64,000 nucleotides of DNA from Micropterix aruncella (GCA_944548615.1 OX155976.1:5678952-5742951), one strand, 5' to 3'; shown: positions 42,166-53,606, counted from the stretch's first letter. Notes: generated from the letters alone by a model not told the origin. Translations and numbers: made by a program.

Positions 42166-42979
42166 TTAAATTAAAGTTGCTTATTAGTTCGTACTGGTTC
42201 ACGGCCTCAAAGGATGTGACTAATTAAAAACTCATTCTTTATAGTGCGCCGCCATACTGCCATACCACGAACGCCGCCATATTGAATATAAGATTAATTT
42301 ATATCTGGAACAATGAGTGCCAATTACACGTTGCGTTTAGCAAGTAATATCTTTGCTGCCTAAACGTGCTATGGAATTGACCAATGCAAAACTCTCTATT
42401 ATCAATGCTGATTCCCACTTTTTAGGAAAACGGCTGGCTATTACCTTATCTTACTTCTCTTTGTTTGGAAGTCTAACATTCAGTGGCGATCCCTTTAATT
42501 ATGCGAGGTATGCGGCGCCAAACCATATAGACATATGTTTATTATGTTAATATAGAACTAATAAAGACACGAAAATATACTAGAAAGTATTGTTGCGTAT
42601 TCAATAAATTGAAATTAATATTAATAGTGATTGAATTCGGCGGGCCGGCGGCCAACGCGCGTATCAGTCAAGCACGCAAGCGAACGCACGTTTTGATTGG
42701 CTAGTATGCGCTGGTTTGAGCGCCATCCCAATGCATTGGAGCAATTGGAGCGCATTTGGAGCAATACAGAAATCGGGTTGGGACTGCATATTCTTTAGAT
42801 AAATTAGTTTACAATAGGTTTCGTTTGATAGATAGTGCATCATTTTGACTGATTAAAATGGTAAACTCCAAGTACGAAATCTACAATAGACGATCTTTTG
42901 GAGAAACCATTCTCAACGAGGACATTTTCTGAAAAACTTTTCTGTGCCTCGTCTTGGTCTTATCTAAATTATATGTAAA
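42166..42979. other. No gene seen
   Basis: Family C block aagttgcttattagttcgta at about 42173, then sequence with gccgccata repeats (42247-42285) and gagcgc-type repeats (42718-42765). No recognised coding. Confidence 0.4.
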
Positions 42980-43806
42980 CTAGCTGACCCGTGCCGAGTT
43001 CGTTGGGCGGTAAAACTTTTTACCTGTGATGAAATTATATGTGTGGTTCGGTTAGTACTGAGTGCTATGATTTATTTCCTGACTGCCAAAAGAAGGGTTA
43101 TATTTTTACTGCATATGTATGTAGGTATGTATTTGCATGCCAATTTGACTATAATACCGTTATTTGTGAGTGAGTTTGTTGGTGTTCAAAATCAATCCAG
43201 TAGATCCAGAGATTACTTCCTACAACGTCACAAACTTTACCTCTTTATAATATTAGTATAGATAGATTACGACACGGTCGCGGTTCCATACCTATGTCGT
43301 ATTATCTCTTTAACTATTTATACATTAAAAGGGAAATGTCTTTTGTTTTAAACACTTGAGACGATAAATTTACTAATTTTGATAAAAATTCATAATTGTT
43401 GATAATATGACCAATAAACATGACCTAACGATTTAAATTATTTTGTAAATATAAAATACTACTTTTTGTGACTTAAATATAAAAGTTATACATATGCTGT
43501 CGCTGACTTTTTTGTAGGCATTATCAAGCTCTGCAACTTTTCTCTAGAACTTAATCATATATCTCTCATCGTTAAGGCAGCGTTAGTTAGAAACGTTTTC
43601 GTTCGACCGTTTATTCTCCGACTTACTTTGCAAATCCGACTACCACGAAAAAATATTTTTATTTTGCGGATTAATGTATATCCTATGGCACTAATAAATA
43701 AGGTGGCTTTCTATTGGTAAAAGAATTTTCAAAATCGGTTCAGTAGATCCAGAGATTACTTCCTACAACGTCACAAACTTTACCTCTTTATAATATTAGT
43801 ATAGAT
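42980..43806 (+). mobile_element. Helitron-like or related element, copy 2 with doubled 3' end
   Basis: Starts ctagctgacccgtgccgagt. The terminal block gtagatccagagattacttc to ctctttataatattagtata occurs twice, at 43190-43262 and 43740-43806. The interior 43300-43690 matches 38960-39360. Confidence 0.6.
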
Positions 43807-44204
43807 AACTGATTTAACTTTGATAACTTGAGAGAATTAACTTTTGATTTTTGACAAAAGAAATGTGTGTCGATTTCTTTTCCACAACTTTACACAAAAT
43901 ACATATTTAAAAATAAATCTTTAGCATGCGCCAACCGATCGCCAACCTTCAGCACCAGGAATCGCCACTGCTAACTTAATTTTTTAGTTTGTTTAAATTA
44001 AATCATAAATTATTTTCATTCAAACCTTTATTTCTTTAATTAAATACCTACATATATAATACAAACTTAGACTTTTCAAAATTCGCCGGCTCAAGTCAAA
44101 AAGTGAAGGTGTGGTGTATCTACAATTTACCACTACTAGACACCGCTTGTAATAAAAAGGACCTTGACAAATTTTGAAAAAAGACCCCTCAAATGAATGG
44201 CTAT
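43807..44204. other. No gene seen
   Basis: AT-rich sequence without recognised features. Confidence 0.4.
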
Positions 44205-44400
44205 TAGCTCGGGTTTGCCTACGGCAAAATGTATATAAATTTATATTTACATTTACATTTACATAGAGCGGGGTTTACTATAGAGCTATAGCATTACTAT
44301 AGAGCGGATTACTATAGAGCGGCGCACATTTACATTTATATAAATTTATATACATTTTGTATACATTTTGCCATAGGCATCCATTATTGGACGTCTCACA
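44205..44400. mobile_element. Foldback element with actatagagcgg repeats
   Basis: Arms tgcctacggcaaaatgtata with taaatttatat, and the inverse ending tacattttgccataggca. The centre has three actatagagcgg-like units (about 44277-44325). Confidence 0.65.
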
Positions 44401-44861
44401 TTTGAAGGGGGAGCGGTACCGGCCTAATCGTCACATAGCGTAAGCAAAATAAGAGATATAATTAAAAATGTGGTCATTACTAATATTACATGAATAGTGA
44501 GATAAAAGCAGCATTTAATTTTACTAAAGTTTATTTAAGAATCTTTATTATCTTACGCGAAATGTTGATAAATCTAAACTGATTTTCAGAACCGATTTAT
44601 TTGACATATTCTAGCGTCAATTTATAAGTCAGTAAGTTGATAAGATCTTTGAAAATTCATTTATTTTTCAGTAAAACTCATCAAGAAATAATAACGGCCC
44701 ATTATTTACCCAACTTTAGTAAAAAACTAGTAGTCTTCGAACGGTGCACAATTTCGAACTGTATCAAGTCATTGATTTTGATATTAACGAAAGCTTACTG
44801 TGGGACATGTTAAGCCCAAAATATGCGGTATTTAAGTTAGTTTACGGTACCGAAGGTACAG
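44401..44861. other. No gene seen
   Basis: AT-rich sequence without recognised coding or repeat ends. Confidence 0.4.
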
Positions 44862-46335
44862 TATAATAACACCTAGTAAGTTCACTCAAGAGCTACAAGG
44901 CAATGCGGGAAGAGGAGGCGACGGAAGTGGGGCGAGGGGTAAGTCGTGTTGCGTCCTTAGGCCTAGTTACGACGCTGTGGACTGTGACGCGCTGTGGCTG
45001 CAGTTTGTGTCCGCTCTTACGTAGGGTGTGTTAATTCCTTTTTTGTGCAGATTTACGAGTCGATGCCATACATTGCTAATGTCAGAAATAAAACCAAGTT
45101 ATGTGGCTCCCTGGGTATTTTGATCGTTTTCGCCGTTCGCTTTCAGATGCTTATGGTTTTCGCGCTTCCTGTCATTATTGTGTTTTAACACAGTATAATA
45201 ACACCCAACTAGGGTTGTCAGTCGACTACAGCGGGCGAGCCCGTCACCTCAGGAAGTTTTAACGATTAGTCGTTCTATCTCCCTGGAGTGAGCGCAGAAG
45301 ACTTCGCCACTGACCCGTAAGAGGCCAACGCCTTAACCGCGAGATAGCCAGGAGTGTTACCCGGCGGGCTTATACTCACGGCCTTACTTCCCATTGCGAC
45401 CAGATTACTCCAGTCTCTCGATTGGTTACGAGTTCGAGGTCGCTTGCGCGGTCCTCTCCCTTACGAAGCGGCGAAACGGTGTACACCGAATCTATCGCGG
45501 ACCACGGCATCCTTTGCCCAGGATCGGGTAGCCGATGGTCGTTTCAAGAGCAGTCGCCGTAAGGTCCGCAACCACCATCGCTCTATAGGAAACAGTACTG
45601 CTTCTAGACTCCCTCGACTGTTAAGAGTGCGCAATCGATTGGCTTAAGCCGCGCGGTGCGCAGACCGTTTAGGAGCGCCAGAAGGTTGATTCCCAGGGAA
45701 AACTGACCATAGGGCCGGAGTCCTACCCAGGCACGCACTTCATGCGTGGAGGCCGTCGGATAGGTGTTGACCCGTGAGTGTGGCCAACCCTGAACATAAT
45801 GGGTCTTCGTGGCCAACTCAGCAAGAGTCCATTAACCCCTAATAATAACACCCAGTAAGTACACTCAAGAGCTACAAGGCAATGTGGGAAGAGGGTGCGA
45901 CGGAAGTGGGGCGAGGGGTAAGTCATGTCGCGTCCTTAGGCCCATAGTTACGGCGCTGTGGGCTGTGACGCCACAGTATACTCCAGACAGTAGCTTCTCT
46001 TGGAACAAAATTGAAATCAAAACGAATGCGACACGAGTCGCAAGGGCTCGCATTTGTTCGCCAGATGTTTTGCTACTCGGCCTACGCAGATGTCCGAATG
46101 CTCGAAAAGATCGCTATCTTTTACCTGGCCGTAATGGTAAATGTTCGCGTTCGTCGGGACGGACCCCACTGACCACATTCCTCGCACCCTCTCCCATCGC
46201 CTTGTAGCTCGAGAGTAAATCTACTGGTTGGTATACTGCGGTGACGCGCTGTGGGCGCAGTTTGTGCCCGCGTGCAGATGTGCAGATTTACGAGCCGACG
46301 CCCTATGGTATTCTCAGAACAAATCGGTAGCATAT
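44862..46335 (+). repeat. Direct repeats G, second unit split by family F
   Basis: The unit starting cagtataataacacc and containing caagagctacaaggcaatg and gacggaagtggggcgagggg occurs at 44862 and again from 45192. The second was interrupted by a family F element at 45208-45841. Bases 46235-46300 (gtgacgcgctgtgggcgcag) match 44975-45060. The open frames within are not convincing genes. Confidence 0.65.
45208..45841 (+). mobile_element. Family F element with 13-bp target duplication
   Basis: 634 bp, starting actagggttgtcagtcgact and ending gtccattaacccct; flanked by ataataacaccca at 45195-45207 and 45842-45854. Interior close to the copy at 33285 (gagttcgaggtcgcttgcgc, cgctctataggaaacagtac). 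No poly-A tail. Confidence 0.8.
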
Positions 46336-46799
46336 TAGCATCGCCAGGGCACCGTAAATGTGGCCGGGACGATGCTTCAAGAAGAAGACGAGTAATCATA
46401 TTACGATTTGTGGTAGCCCTTAAGATTCCTGACGTCACGCTTCGATTTCAATTTTGTTTTATGAGAAGCTACTGTCTGATATTACGTAATGGAAGCTCTC
46501 CGGAGAACGAAACAAAACACGAGCTGTTGTCAGTTCAAAAATTTATTTCTGTTTGAGAATCGGTCGAGCGTGTTGATTATTATTATTATCATCCATACAA
46601 GAATAGCATTTTTACCGCATTTCATCCATGGATTTCTGGCTACGTAAAATATATTGCGGTGTTGTTCGCTGTGTATCTTGGAGGCTATACAGGTTGTGTT
46701 TTTAGTTACCATAATTCTTGAAGTAAGTAAATCAGTACGAACAAACAAGCAAATTTGAAAAAAATCTTGTGGGAAAAACGTTTTTTTTTTCCCAAATAT
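46336..46799. other. No gene; repeat D fragment
   Basis: Bases 46440-46480 (gatttcaattttgttttatg, agaagctactgtc) are repeat D; an inverted copy lies at 45985-46030. A ttattattattatcatcc tract lies at 46575. Confidence 0.45.
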
Positions 46800-47640
46800 T
46801 TATTTTCTTATATTGTTTAATAGCGATATTTTACCCACCGCTGGATGGCACAATGCGCTCGACGTATTTCAAACATTTTTTAAATAAATAAATTTACAAA
46901 TTTGACAAAAAAAACAATGTTTTTTTTAGTTTTTCCCAAAAAAATATATTAAAAGTTGTTCTTTTGCTCGTGTGAGGGACCACCCCTCACTAGACTCCAA
47001 GTTGTTCGGTGTGAGGTGGTGGTATCAACTTGTGGGTTATCTCCGTATTGAATAGCGGTTTTGAGTGAATCAGAAGGTGCTTATTGAATTGATTGAAAGT
47101 TTGATATTGCCAGTTATAACGCTTCCCGAATAAGTTATGTTGTCGCGAGTGTATTGATGCGCGACTGCAGTTACGAGGGTATATGGATGAGGATTGTATT
47201 TGTGCTCCTAGTATCTTATACTGGGCACGGCTCAAGTCTGTGGGATTGCAGACCGATGCTTCGCGACTGGGAAAGGTAAGGAAAGGAAACCAAGGAGCCG
47301 GACTCGTTGAGCGACCTCGTGAGAGGGATACCGAGTATGCCGTCGCAACCTTGGGGGAGGTGATCACTCGAGGAATGATACTTTGGTTGCTTTTTCGCCG
47401 GTTTATATAGGCCGGGAAATTATGCAATCCGAAATATTCCGAGTAAAAGTATTGTTTCATGGTGCTGATTCATCGCTGCAGGAGTCAAAATAATAGCTGA
47501 ATTGTGTCAGTGTATTTCACTGGATATCGATGCATTTGTTGATCGCATGTAACTGTACTTAAAGGCCGTTACACTCGCATTGATTCATTCCCACCAAGAA
47601 TGCCGGTAATTAAAAACCTTTTCTGTAGTCCATATAATAT
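46800..47640 (+). repeat. Family C copy split by a solo LTR
   Basis: The left part (46800-46970: agcgatattttacccaccgc, attaaaagttgttcttttgc) and the right part (47574-47625: ctcgcattgattcattccca, aattaaaaacc) are co-linear with intact family C copies, in which gctcgtactgattcac is continuous. Confidence 0.7.
46971..47573 (+). mobile_element. Solo LTR with 4-bp target duplication
   Basis: 603 bp starting tgtgagggaccacccctcac and ending aaaggccgttaca (TG...CA), flanked by ctcg at 46967-46970 and 47574-47577. An internal TATA-like gtttatataggcc lies at 47400. No internal retrovirus-like coding remains, so it is a solo LTR, probably Gypsy or BEL type. The 156-codon minus-strand frame across it is an artefact of the LTR. 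Confidence 0.75.
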
Positions 47641-47884
47641 AATTTATAGCAAATGCATATGTAAGAATTCTAATACCACACTCACTGACATTTTTGGACT
47701 AATACAAGAAAATTTTATTAAACGAAGATTTTGACGTGACAACGTCTTATAAATCGATGGAGCCTGCTGCACGCACGAAAAAACATGACTCGTGCGGCGT
47801 TACCTCGATCTGAGGCGTTCCATTTATTATATTTATTATTCAATATAAATGCTGCCATCTACCGGTTGCGACAAGAATTATTTA
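47641..47884. other. No gene; unknown repeat-like block
   Basis: Contains gaagattttgacgtgacaac with gtcttataaatcgatgg, a block that looks like a dispersed repeat end. No coding. Confidence 0.35.
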
Positions 47885-48430
47885 CTAACCTCAGTCTAAA
47901 ATAGTACGAATGAAAATCACTTGATTTAAATTCTTGACATAATTTTATATGTATTCTTGATATACGGAATGTTATTACTGAACGGACAATTTTCTTGTGG
48001 GTACAACGAAGTGCAATGAAGTGCAACGAAGTAAGCAACTTTTATTTTTTTTTAATAATTATAAAAAATATTGGTAAAATGTCGCTGATATTGTTTATTT
48101 ACGACGTATTACCTACCGCTAGATGGCGCAGCGTGCTCAAACGCTTCTCAACCCGTTATTTAACAGTTTGAGATTTCAAACTTTTAAATGAAAAAAAAAC
48201 AATAAACTTTAAACAACAAACAATTCTACAATTATACTGCTATACAATAATACATTTACATGTTGTAGTAAAATCGGTGAGTATAAAAGCATATATTTTT
48301 GGGTGTTTGTAATAAACAATATCAGAATCTTAAATGAAACTGCTTCAAATGCAACCATTCCATCAGTGTTTTCTTATGACGTCACGTTTAACTATCGTCA
48401 GTAAACCGACTTTACAGACAACCGATTTTT
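47885..48430 (+). repeat. Long direct repeat, copy 2
   Basis: Nearly identical to 41608-42165 but with a short gaagtgcaat duplication near 48008 and a shorter middle (the inverted tagcggttggtaaaatg part is reduced). Confidence 0.85.
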
Positions 48431-48723
48431 TTTTAGAAGCCTAATATATATATTTTTAGAATGATTAATTGTTAATTTGATTATTATCATTGTTATTTTA
48501 TTTCTTTATAAATTTTTATCGTGCCTTTGGTGTAGAATATTTTGATTTTGATTATAATTTTTTGGATTTTTTGGTTTATTTGAGTATGGTTATTTTATTT
48601 TAATTTTAATAAATAGTGGTGTCATGTACCAATAATAGTTGTGTCCTGAAAACCAGGTTAAGATATATCCTGATCATACCACTAATTTGCAGCGTTTCTA
48701 GTTTTAATACATACCTATTCTTT
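48431..48723. other. No gene seen
   Basis: AT-rich sequence, T-rich strand, no recognised features. Confidence 0.4.
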
Positions 48724-49024
48724 GGTGCGTTTCTTTGCGAACTAAAACTGAAATTAGTTCAAGCGAACGAGATAGAGCGGTACATTAGAGCGGTATATGA
48801 AACGAACGATCGTCGATAAAAATTACCTGTCGAACTTATACACGTCCGAATAAATTTGAACACTTTTAGTGCGGTCTTAGATTCAGATGCTTTAACTTTG
48901 GTGGACAGTGTTAATGCGGAAAAGTGTTAACCGTTCATTTCACATTCCGCGCTAGCGCATAGTCCTGTCTCGTTCACACTAACTAATTTCCTATTTTAAT
49001 TCCTTAAGAAACGCAATCGAGCCC
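48724..49024. mobile_element. MITE family B, copy 2
   Basis: About 300 bp homologous to 14869-15161 over its length (tgtcgaacttata, gaacactttt, ccgttcatttcacattccgc). The right end aagaaacgcaatcgagccc is well kept, the left end (gcgtttctttgcgaactaaa) is shortened. Confidence 0.75.
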
Positions 49025-49162
49025 TTTGTCTATTTTCAGTTTGAAATATTTAATGTTCTGTTTTTTTTGTGTGTTGACAGCTGCAAATAAATAATTTATA
49101 AATGTCCTTTGCCTGTCACTGGACCAAGAACGTACTAAAGAAGGTCATCAGGTTGGTCTTCT

Positions 49163-49375
49163 CTAGGCTGGTGAATCCATCACGTTTATTGAAAATACTG
49201 CTAAGCTGTCTCCCTTGCGTCCGACAGCCCTGGCTTGGTAGTGTCCAGCGTCTTCAGGTCCACAGGACGTTATTTCGAATCGGTACTTCGATGGGCCTTC
49301 CATCCTCAGGAGATACCTCGGCGAGGTCTCGTCAATCGGCTTACCATCCTTCAGCCATTGTAGCTCTAATGGGGG
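49163..49375 (-). CDS. Multi-Ig protein, last exon
   Basis: Acceptor ttttaataattgcag precedes the exon at 49376. It encodes PPLELQWLKDGKPIDE, then TSPRYLLRMEGPSKYRFEI, EDAGHYQARAVGRKGD and ends SINVMDSPA with TAG. This is the C-to-G strand part of an I-set Ig domain: W in strand C, D-x-G-x-Y motif as DAGHYQA, where the usual second Cys is Ala. The exon starts in phase 0, which fits the phase-0 end of the exon at 51018. The A-B strands of this domain are not found in between, so an exon may be missing. The gene is of the titin/Strn-Mlck/Unc-89 muscle class by appearance; which one is undetermined. This exon is the C-terminus, because the stop is in the conserved frame. Confidence 0.8.
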   Translation of the reverse strand, partial: PPLELQWLKDGKPIDETSPRYLLRMEGPSKYRFEITSCGPEDAGHYQARAVGRKGDSLAVFSINVMDSPA

Positions 49376-49639
49376 CTGCAATTATTAAAATAATTTTATT
49401 AGGTTGTCGTTGAGCTAAAACAACTGAAACCGTAACATATTTAGGGCAGCGGCACACTTGTCCTACGTACGAACGAAAGCAGCGCGTTATTATGTCTGGT
49501 CTCATGAATTTGTATGAAAATAGATGACTTAAACCGTCATTCCTGCGCGTGTTTTATCGAAAGAATACACGAAAAACATTACATAAAAACTTTTTTTTAC
49601 CACAGTCGTATAAGTACTAGACCGCGCGACCAGCCTGAG

Positions 49640-49915
49640 CATGCGTCAGCCGAATAGAAAGAGACAGCAGAATAAGATACTCTCTCTATCCTTGTTTAGT
49701 CGCGCGTGCACGGGACACGCGTAAATATATCACGATAGCAACGCTTATATATCACTATGGCAACGATTCGACGCCATAAGTCTGCTATGCTATGGATAAA
49801 CGCGCATGCGCAACTAGACAAGGATAGAGAGTCTCATATACAGCTATCTTTTCCTATTCCGCGAACGCATTCACTCACAGTCCACCTTCGCATTCTTGCG
49901 CTCTATTCTATACCT
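49640..49915 (+). repeat. Family E repeat
   Basis: Intact-looking copy: gtcagccgaatagaaagaga, ctatccttgtttagtcgcgc, gcttatatatcactatggca, cgcgcatgcgcaactagaca and gcattcactcacagtccacc. Compare 22139-22545 and 41120-41410. Confidence 0.75.
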
Positions 49916-50023
49916 CTGTGTTTCATACGCAAGCTGTCTCCTGCAATGGAAATGTTGCAGGTTTTGTGCACGTATCAAAATGAGCTTTGACGAGGAAAAC
50001 ATACTTTTATTCATATTCATAAA

Positions 50024-50335
50024 AATGCGCTTTCTCAATATTTCCTCCTCGTTGGTTGGCCAGGAAGGTAATCAAGGGCGGTATCAGAGACTCCGTAGTT
50101 CAGTGTGTTCAAATTGGAAGTTCTGAGCCTCACATAATTTGAGCGCAGTTTACGGGTCATACCATTCAGACCATTCAAGTTTAATGCATATAATTTCAGA
50201 CGTAGAGTCCGCGGTATTTCTGAAGGCCCAAACTTACAAGCGAGATAAACCATGTTGTTCACCGTCCTGTTTACCCATTTCGTATACAGACGTAACATCG
50301 GGGCGAAGAAACGGATTTTGAGTCAGGCCGTATTT
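50024..50335. repeat. Dispersed unit H, continuous copy
   Basis: Contains aaatgcgctttctcaatatt, tcctcctcgttggttggcca, gaagttctgagcctcacata, cagacgtagagtccgcggta, tttctgaaggcccaaactta and taaaccatgttgttcaccgt. The same blocks occur in order but separated by insertions at 58068-60250. The minus strand is open for 87 codons; I do not recognise the product. Confidence 0.7.
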
Positions 50336-51017
50336 ATGGCTTCGAAATTTTGACACTGGCAGTGTGTGTCCCAGATTAATTCTTAGCTTTCTCCTTGGTT
50401 AAGGTTAAAATGTAAAGAACAGTATTATATCTATTTCAACCAATCCTCATTTTTTTGCCACAACGTGTCCACAAAACAATATAACCTCAAAAGCCTAGTA
50501 GAAAATAAAACAAACCGTTTCCCTCTTCACCAGCTTAGGGATTGTTTTCCAAGTGCCTCAAAAAAAAAACCATTGTGCTTGCATACATAAAGATGTATGG
50601 CCACGCCCATCGTTTCGATAGTTTTGTCTATTGTTCCGAAAAAAACATAAGCAGGAGACCTCATTGCACGCAACGTTGCGTAGGGTAAGTATGCGTAGTG
50701 ACTTATGATGATGAATCGTGTAAAATTTAAATCAACAAACATTTCTAATTCCGAGATTCAATCTTTGATTCATCATCATGTGTCACTACATGTGCTTGCT
50801 TAGCTTAGAACCATGTAAGACCAGTTCTTGTGACTAAAAGCTGTAGGGATAACGTTGCCTCATTATATAGCCAATTTGTGGTAGGTACTTAGGGCATATT
50901 ATATTAAAGTCAATTTATGCACAAAATTAAGTATTTGTCGGCCTAAAACCGGTTTGGATAAAAGTAGCACCAGAATGCTATTGCTGGCGACATCGGAAAA
51001 ACAACTAACATACATAC

Positions 51018-51187
51018 CCTCTTATTTTCTGCTATGAACACAGCGGGTTCAGCAGGAGTCACTGTAGCAGATGTTGGAAATACTGTGTATTGAGGTGTCA
51101 CAGGAGTTTCTCCAGGTTTGAGGACGAAAATTGAGCATGATGATGATGTCTCCCCGATCTCATTGACCGCTCTACACGTATACGATC
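51018..51187 (-). CDS. Multi-Ig protein, internal exon
   Basis: Acceptor ttctctttacacag and donor gtatgt bound a 170-base exon. Read in phase it gives SYTCRAVNEIGETSSSCSIF, then VLKPGETPVTPQYTVFPTSA and TVTPAEPAVFIAENKR. The first part is the F-G strand end of an I-set Ig domain (D-A-G-SYTC-RA-N-x-G, with the Gly codon split across the intron). The rest is a Pro/Thr-rich linker. It joins the exon at 61923, 10.7 kb upstream in transcription, with matching phase 1. Its 3' end is phase 0. Confidence 0.85.
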
Positions 51188-51994
51188 CTGTGTAAAGAGA
51201 AAAAAAGGTTGTTTCACCACAAAACTTTCCCGGCTAGTAGCTAAGGACTTAAGGAAGGACTTCGAGCGTGATGTCCTTTTGGGAAGGAGGTTTGAAGCTG
51301 GGCATTGACGGTCAGTTTTTCGCGTCAGTTGAACTGGCGTGCATCCAAAATTTGATCGTGAGTGTCGAATCATCACTCCAGAATTTTAACTGACGACGCG
51401 CCACGAATTTTTTCCGTGGCTACCATAATCCAACTGGCGCGTCGCGCCAAACTGACCGTGAGACGTGAGTGCGCAATCCGCAATCCAACGCGTCAGTTCG
51501 CTCGCAGCGCCCACGGTGATTGATTGCGCGTGGTGTGTTTTTGTTTTTATTATAGCGGCGTCGTCGTCCTCATCTGAACGTGTCATAATGATAGAATTCA
51601 TCGAAAAATATAGAAACAGACAAAAATTATAAAAATAAACATTATCGACAAAAAGCTGAAGAAGATTTTATTTAGATTGTCAATACCGTCGTCTAAGTGA
51701 CAGCTGTGTTTATTTGCCTGCGTCTGGAAAAACATTGATTTTACACTGATAAACCTTCATAACAAGCTGAAAGTGTACAATTATAGTGAAGTTTAGTGCG
51801 CCTATGTCCTGAGACACATCTCTTCTCCGATCATAGGGAGAAAGTAAGGAATAATCGGATTCGCAAAATTGCCACATATAATTGAAGTGAAGGAGGTACT
51901 TTTCAGACACATAATATCAATCACTTATATTATATACTACATAAAGAATTTATAATTCTAATAAAACGGCCAAACGAGAGTGTAGTGTGGATCG
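51188..51994 (-). other. Part of the large intron, with a Harbinger-like end
   Basis: Bases 51297-51335 (agctgggcattgacggtcag, tttttcgcgtcag) match, inverted, the sequence at 57630-57662. Another related inverted block (gcgcgtcgcgccaaactgac) lies at about 51440-51465. The minus frame 51386-51601 (MTRSDEDDDAAI) might be a transposase N-terminus relic. Nothing is seen in 51610-51990. Confidence 0.5.
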
Positions 51995-52163
51995 GATTAC
52001 AACGGCAGAAAAAATAAAATAAAATAAATAAACTAAAAATATACTGCCCCGCCATCTATCGGATATATTTGAAACTATCACGAAAGCGAGATCTTGCTTC
52101 TTTTGCGGAAACGCTACAAGTAATTATATCAGCAGATAATAGGTGTCACTAGCGGAATCTGAA

Positions 52164-53177
52164 ATGACAACTTTAAATTGCTCACATAGTAGCTGTAACG
52201 CAGAAATTTCAAACAAAGATGAACTTCAATGTGCGCTATGCTGTCTGTATTATCATTTTTATTGCGTTGGGCAAACTGAAAAAAACTTTCGGAAAATGTC
52301 AATTGAAACTAAATCAATTTGGAAATGCAATAATTGCAAGACTCAACCAAAGCAAAGAAAAATCAGCGATAAAATTGCAGCCGATAAAGAATCAGCTCAC
52401 CCCGGTGTAACAGAAAGCAACTCTATGGATTTGGCAGCGCTCGTGAACGAAATAAAACTACTCAGGGAAGATTTCTTAAGTATGAGGAAGGAAATGACTG
52501 ACACGAGAAAAAGCGTCGATCACTGCTGCTGTAGTATGGACCAATTTACTGTTAAGATGGAAACCATAGAAAAAAATATCAAAAGAATTGATGCGTGTGA
52601 AACCGAAATACAGCAAATGAAGACTCGTATTGGGGAATTAGAGGATGGAGAGAATACTCGAAACCAAAAAGGGTTGATGAATGACGTCGAGATCAGCGGA
52701 ATTCCACAGGCCAGAGACGAGCATTTATACAACCACATAAAAAAACTCGGAAATTCAGCCGGCATTCAAATAGAAGATCGCGACCTGTACTACGCATATC
52801 GAATCATCCCCAAGAAGAAAGAAGATTCATCATCAAATTCTCGCACCCGTACACCACTAGTCATAGCCACATTTACCACAAGATGGAAGAAGGAGCAGTT
52901 TCTCGAAGCTGTGAAAACACTCCAAAAATCGAGAACAGCTGCGAAGGATGGACTCAGCACAAAGGATTTGGGAATTGATACTGTGCCTACCAGAATCTAC
53001 TGCGGAGATCATCTTACCTTTCAAAACAGGCTGCTTTATAAAAAAACTAGGGACATATGTAGAGAGAAAAGGTACAGGTTCGTATGGACAAAAAACTGTC
53101 GCATATATATACGCAGAGGAGAAAATATGCCTGTCATTATAATAAATTCAGAAAGAGATCTAAAAAAAATAGAATAA
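52164..53177 (+). CDS. LINE ORF1 protein (PHD-like zinc finger, coiled coil)
   Basis: 337 residues from the ATG at 52164 (MTTLNCSHSSCNAEISNKDE; the frame extends upstream only through non-ATG codons). An N-terminal C4HC3-like zinc region includes CALCCLYYHFYC and WKCNNCKTQ. A heptad-rich coiled coil follows (about 85-170, with IKLLREDFLSMRKEMTD). The C-terminal half has EISGIPQARDEHLYNHIKKL, PLVIATFTTRWKKEQFLEAV and KRYRFVWTKNCRIYIRRGEN, the pattern of insect LINE ORF1 proteins related to the baculovirus FP25K (Baculo_FP) family. It would bind element RNA in the RNP. No stop or frameshift is seen, and it ends 429 bp before ORF2. Confidence 0.85.
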   Translation: MTTLNCSHSSCNAEISNKDELQCALCCLYYHFYCVGQTEKNFRKMSIETKSIWKCNNCKTQPKQRKISDKIAADKESAHPGVTESNSMDLAALVNEIKLLREDFLSMRKEMTDTRKSVDHCCCSMDQFTVKMETIEKNIKRIDACETEIQQMKTRIGELEDGENTRNQKGLMNDVEISGIPQARDEHLYNHIKKLGNSAGIQIEDRDLYYAYRIIPKKKEDSSSNSRTRTPLVIATFTTRWKKEQFLEAVKTLQKSRTAAKDGLSTKDLGIDTVPTRIYCGDHLTFQNRLLYKKTRDICREKRYRFVWTKNCRIYIRRGENMPVIIINSERDLKKIE

Positions 53178-53606
53178 ACTATTGTTACGTGCAACTAGGA
53201 AAGTTTCTACTCAATTACATGGAAAAAAACAATAATATATTATTAACTATTCTCATAACGAAATTTATTTATATACAATATGCATATTTCTATTATTTAC
53301 ACATATATATGTTTATATTATTTATGAATATACAAACATTATTATACTATATACGGCAAAGTGTGCTCAAATTATCTATATTTCTATTTAAATTCCAAGC
53401 AAGAATGAAAAATTATAATTATATGATACTGATACATTTCATTATTTGTATACAAGAGAAAATAAAAATAAGTAAATACTATAGAACATTCATCACTCTA
53501 ATTTTGAACTTCAACGTTTTATTTATATGGCGCAGCTGTGATGTTAGCCATTATAAGAGTATCTGGCTTCGCATTGTTCATATAACCAGAACGGCAATAC
53601 TCCAAT

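Larger units (their letters stand above)
49376..51017 (-). other. Last intron of the multi-Ig gene, repeat-rich
   Basis: Contains family E (49640-49915) and unit H (50024-50335). No exon for the missing first half of the last Ig domain was recognised. Bases 50600-50790 show no feature. Confidence 0.6.

Noticed and set aside
44994..45188. 64-codon hydrophobic open frame as a small membrane protein
   Set aside because: It lies in a direct repeat and the second repeat copy does not keep the frame.
46990..47460. 156-codon minus-strand open frame
   Set aside because: It lies wholly inside a block with LTR features (TG...CA, 4-bp duplication) and has no domain character.
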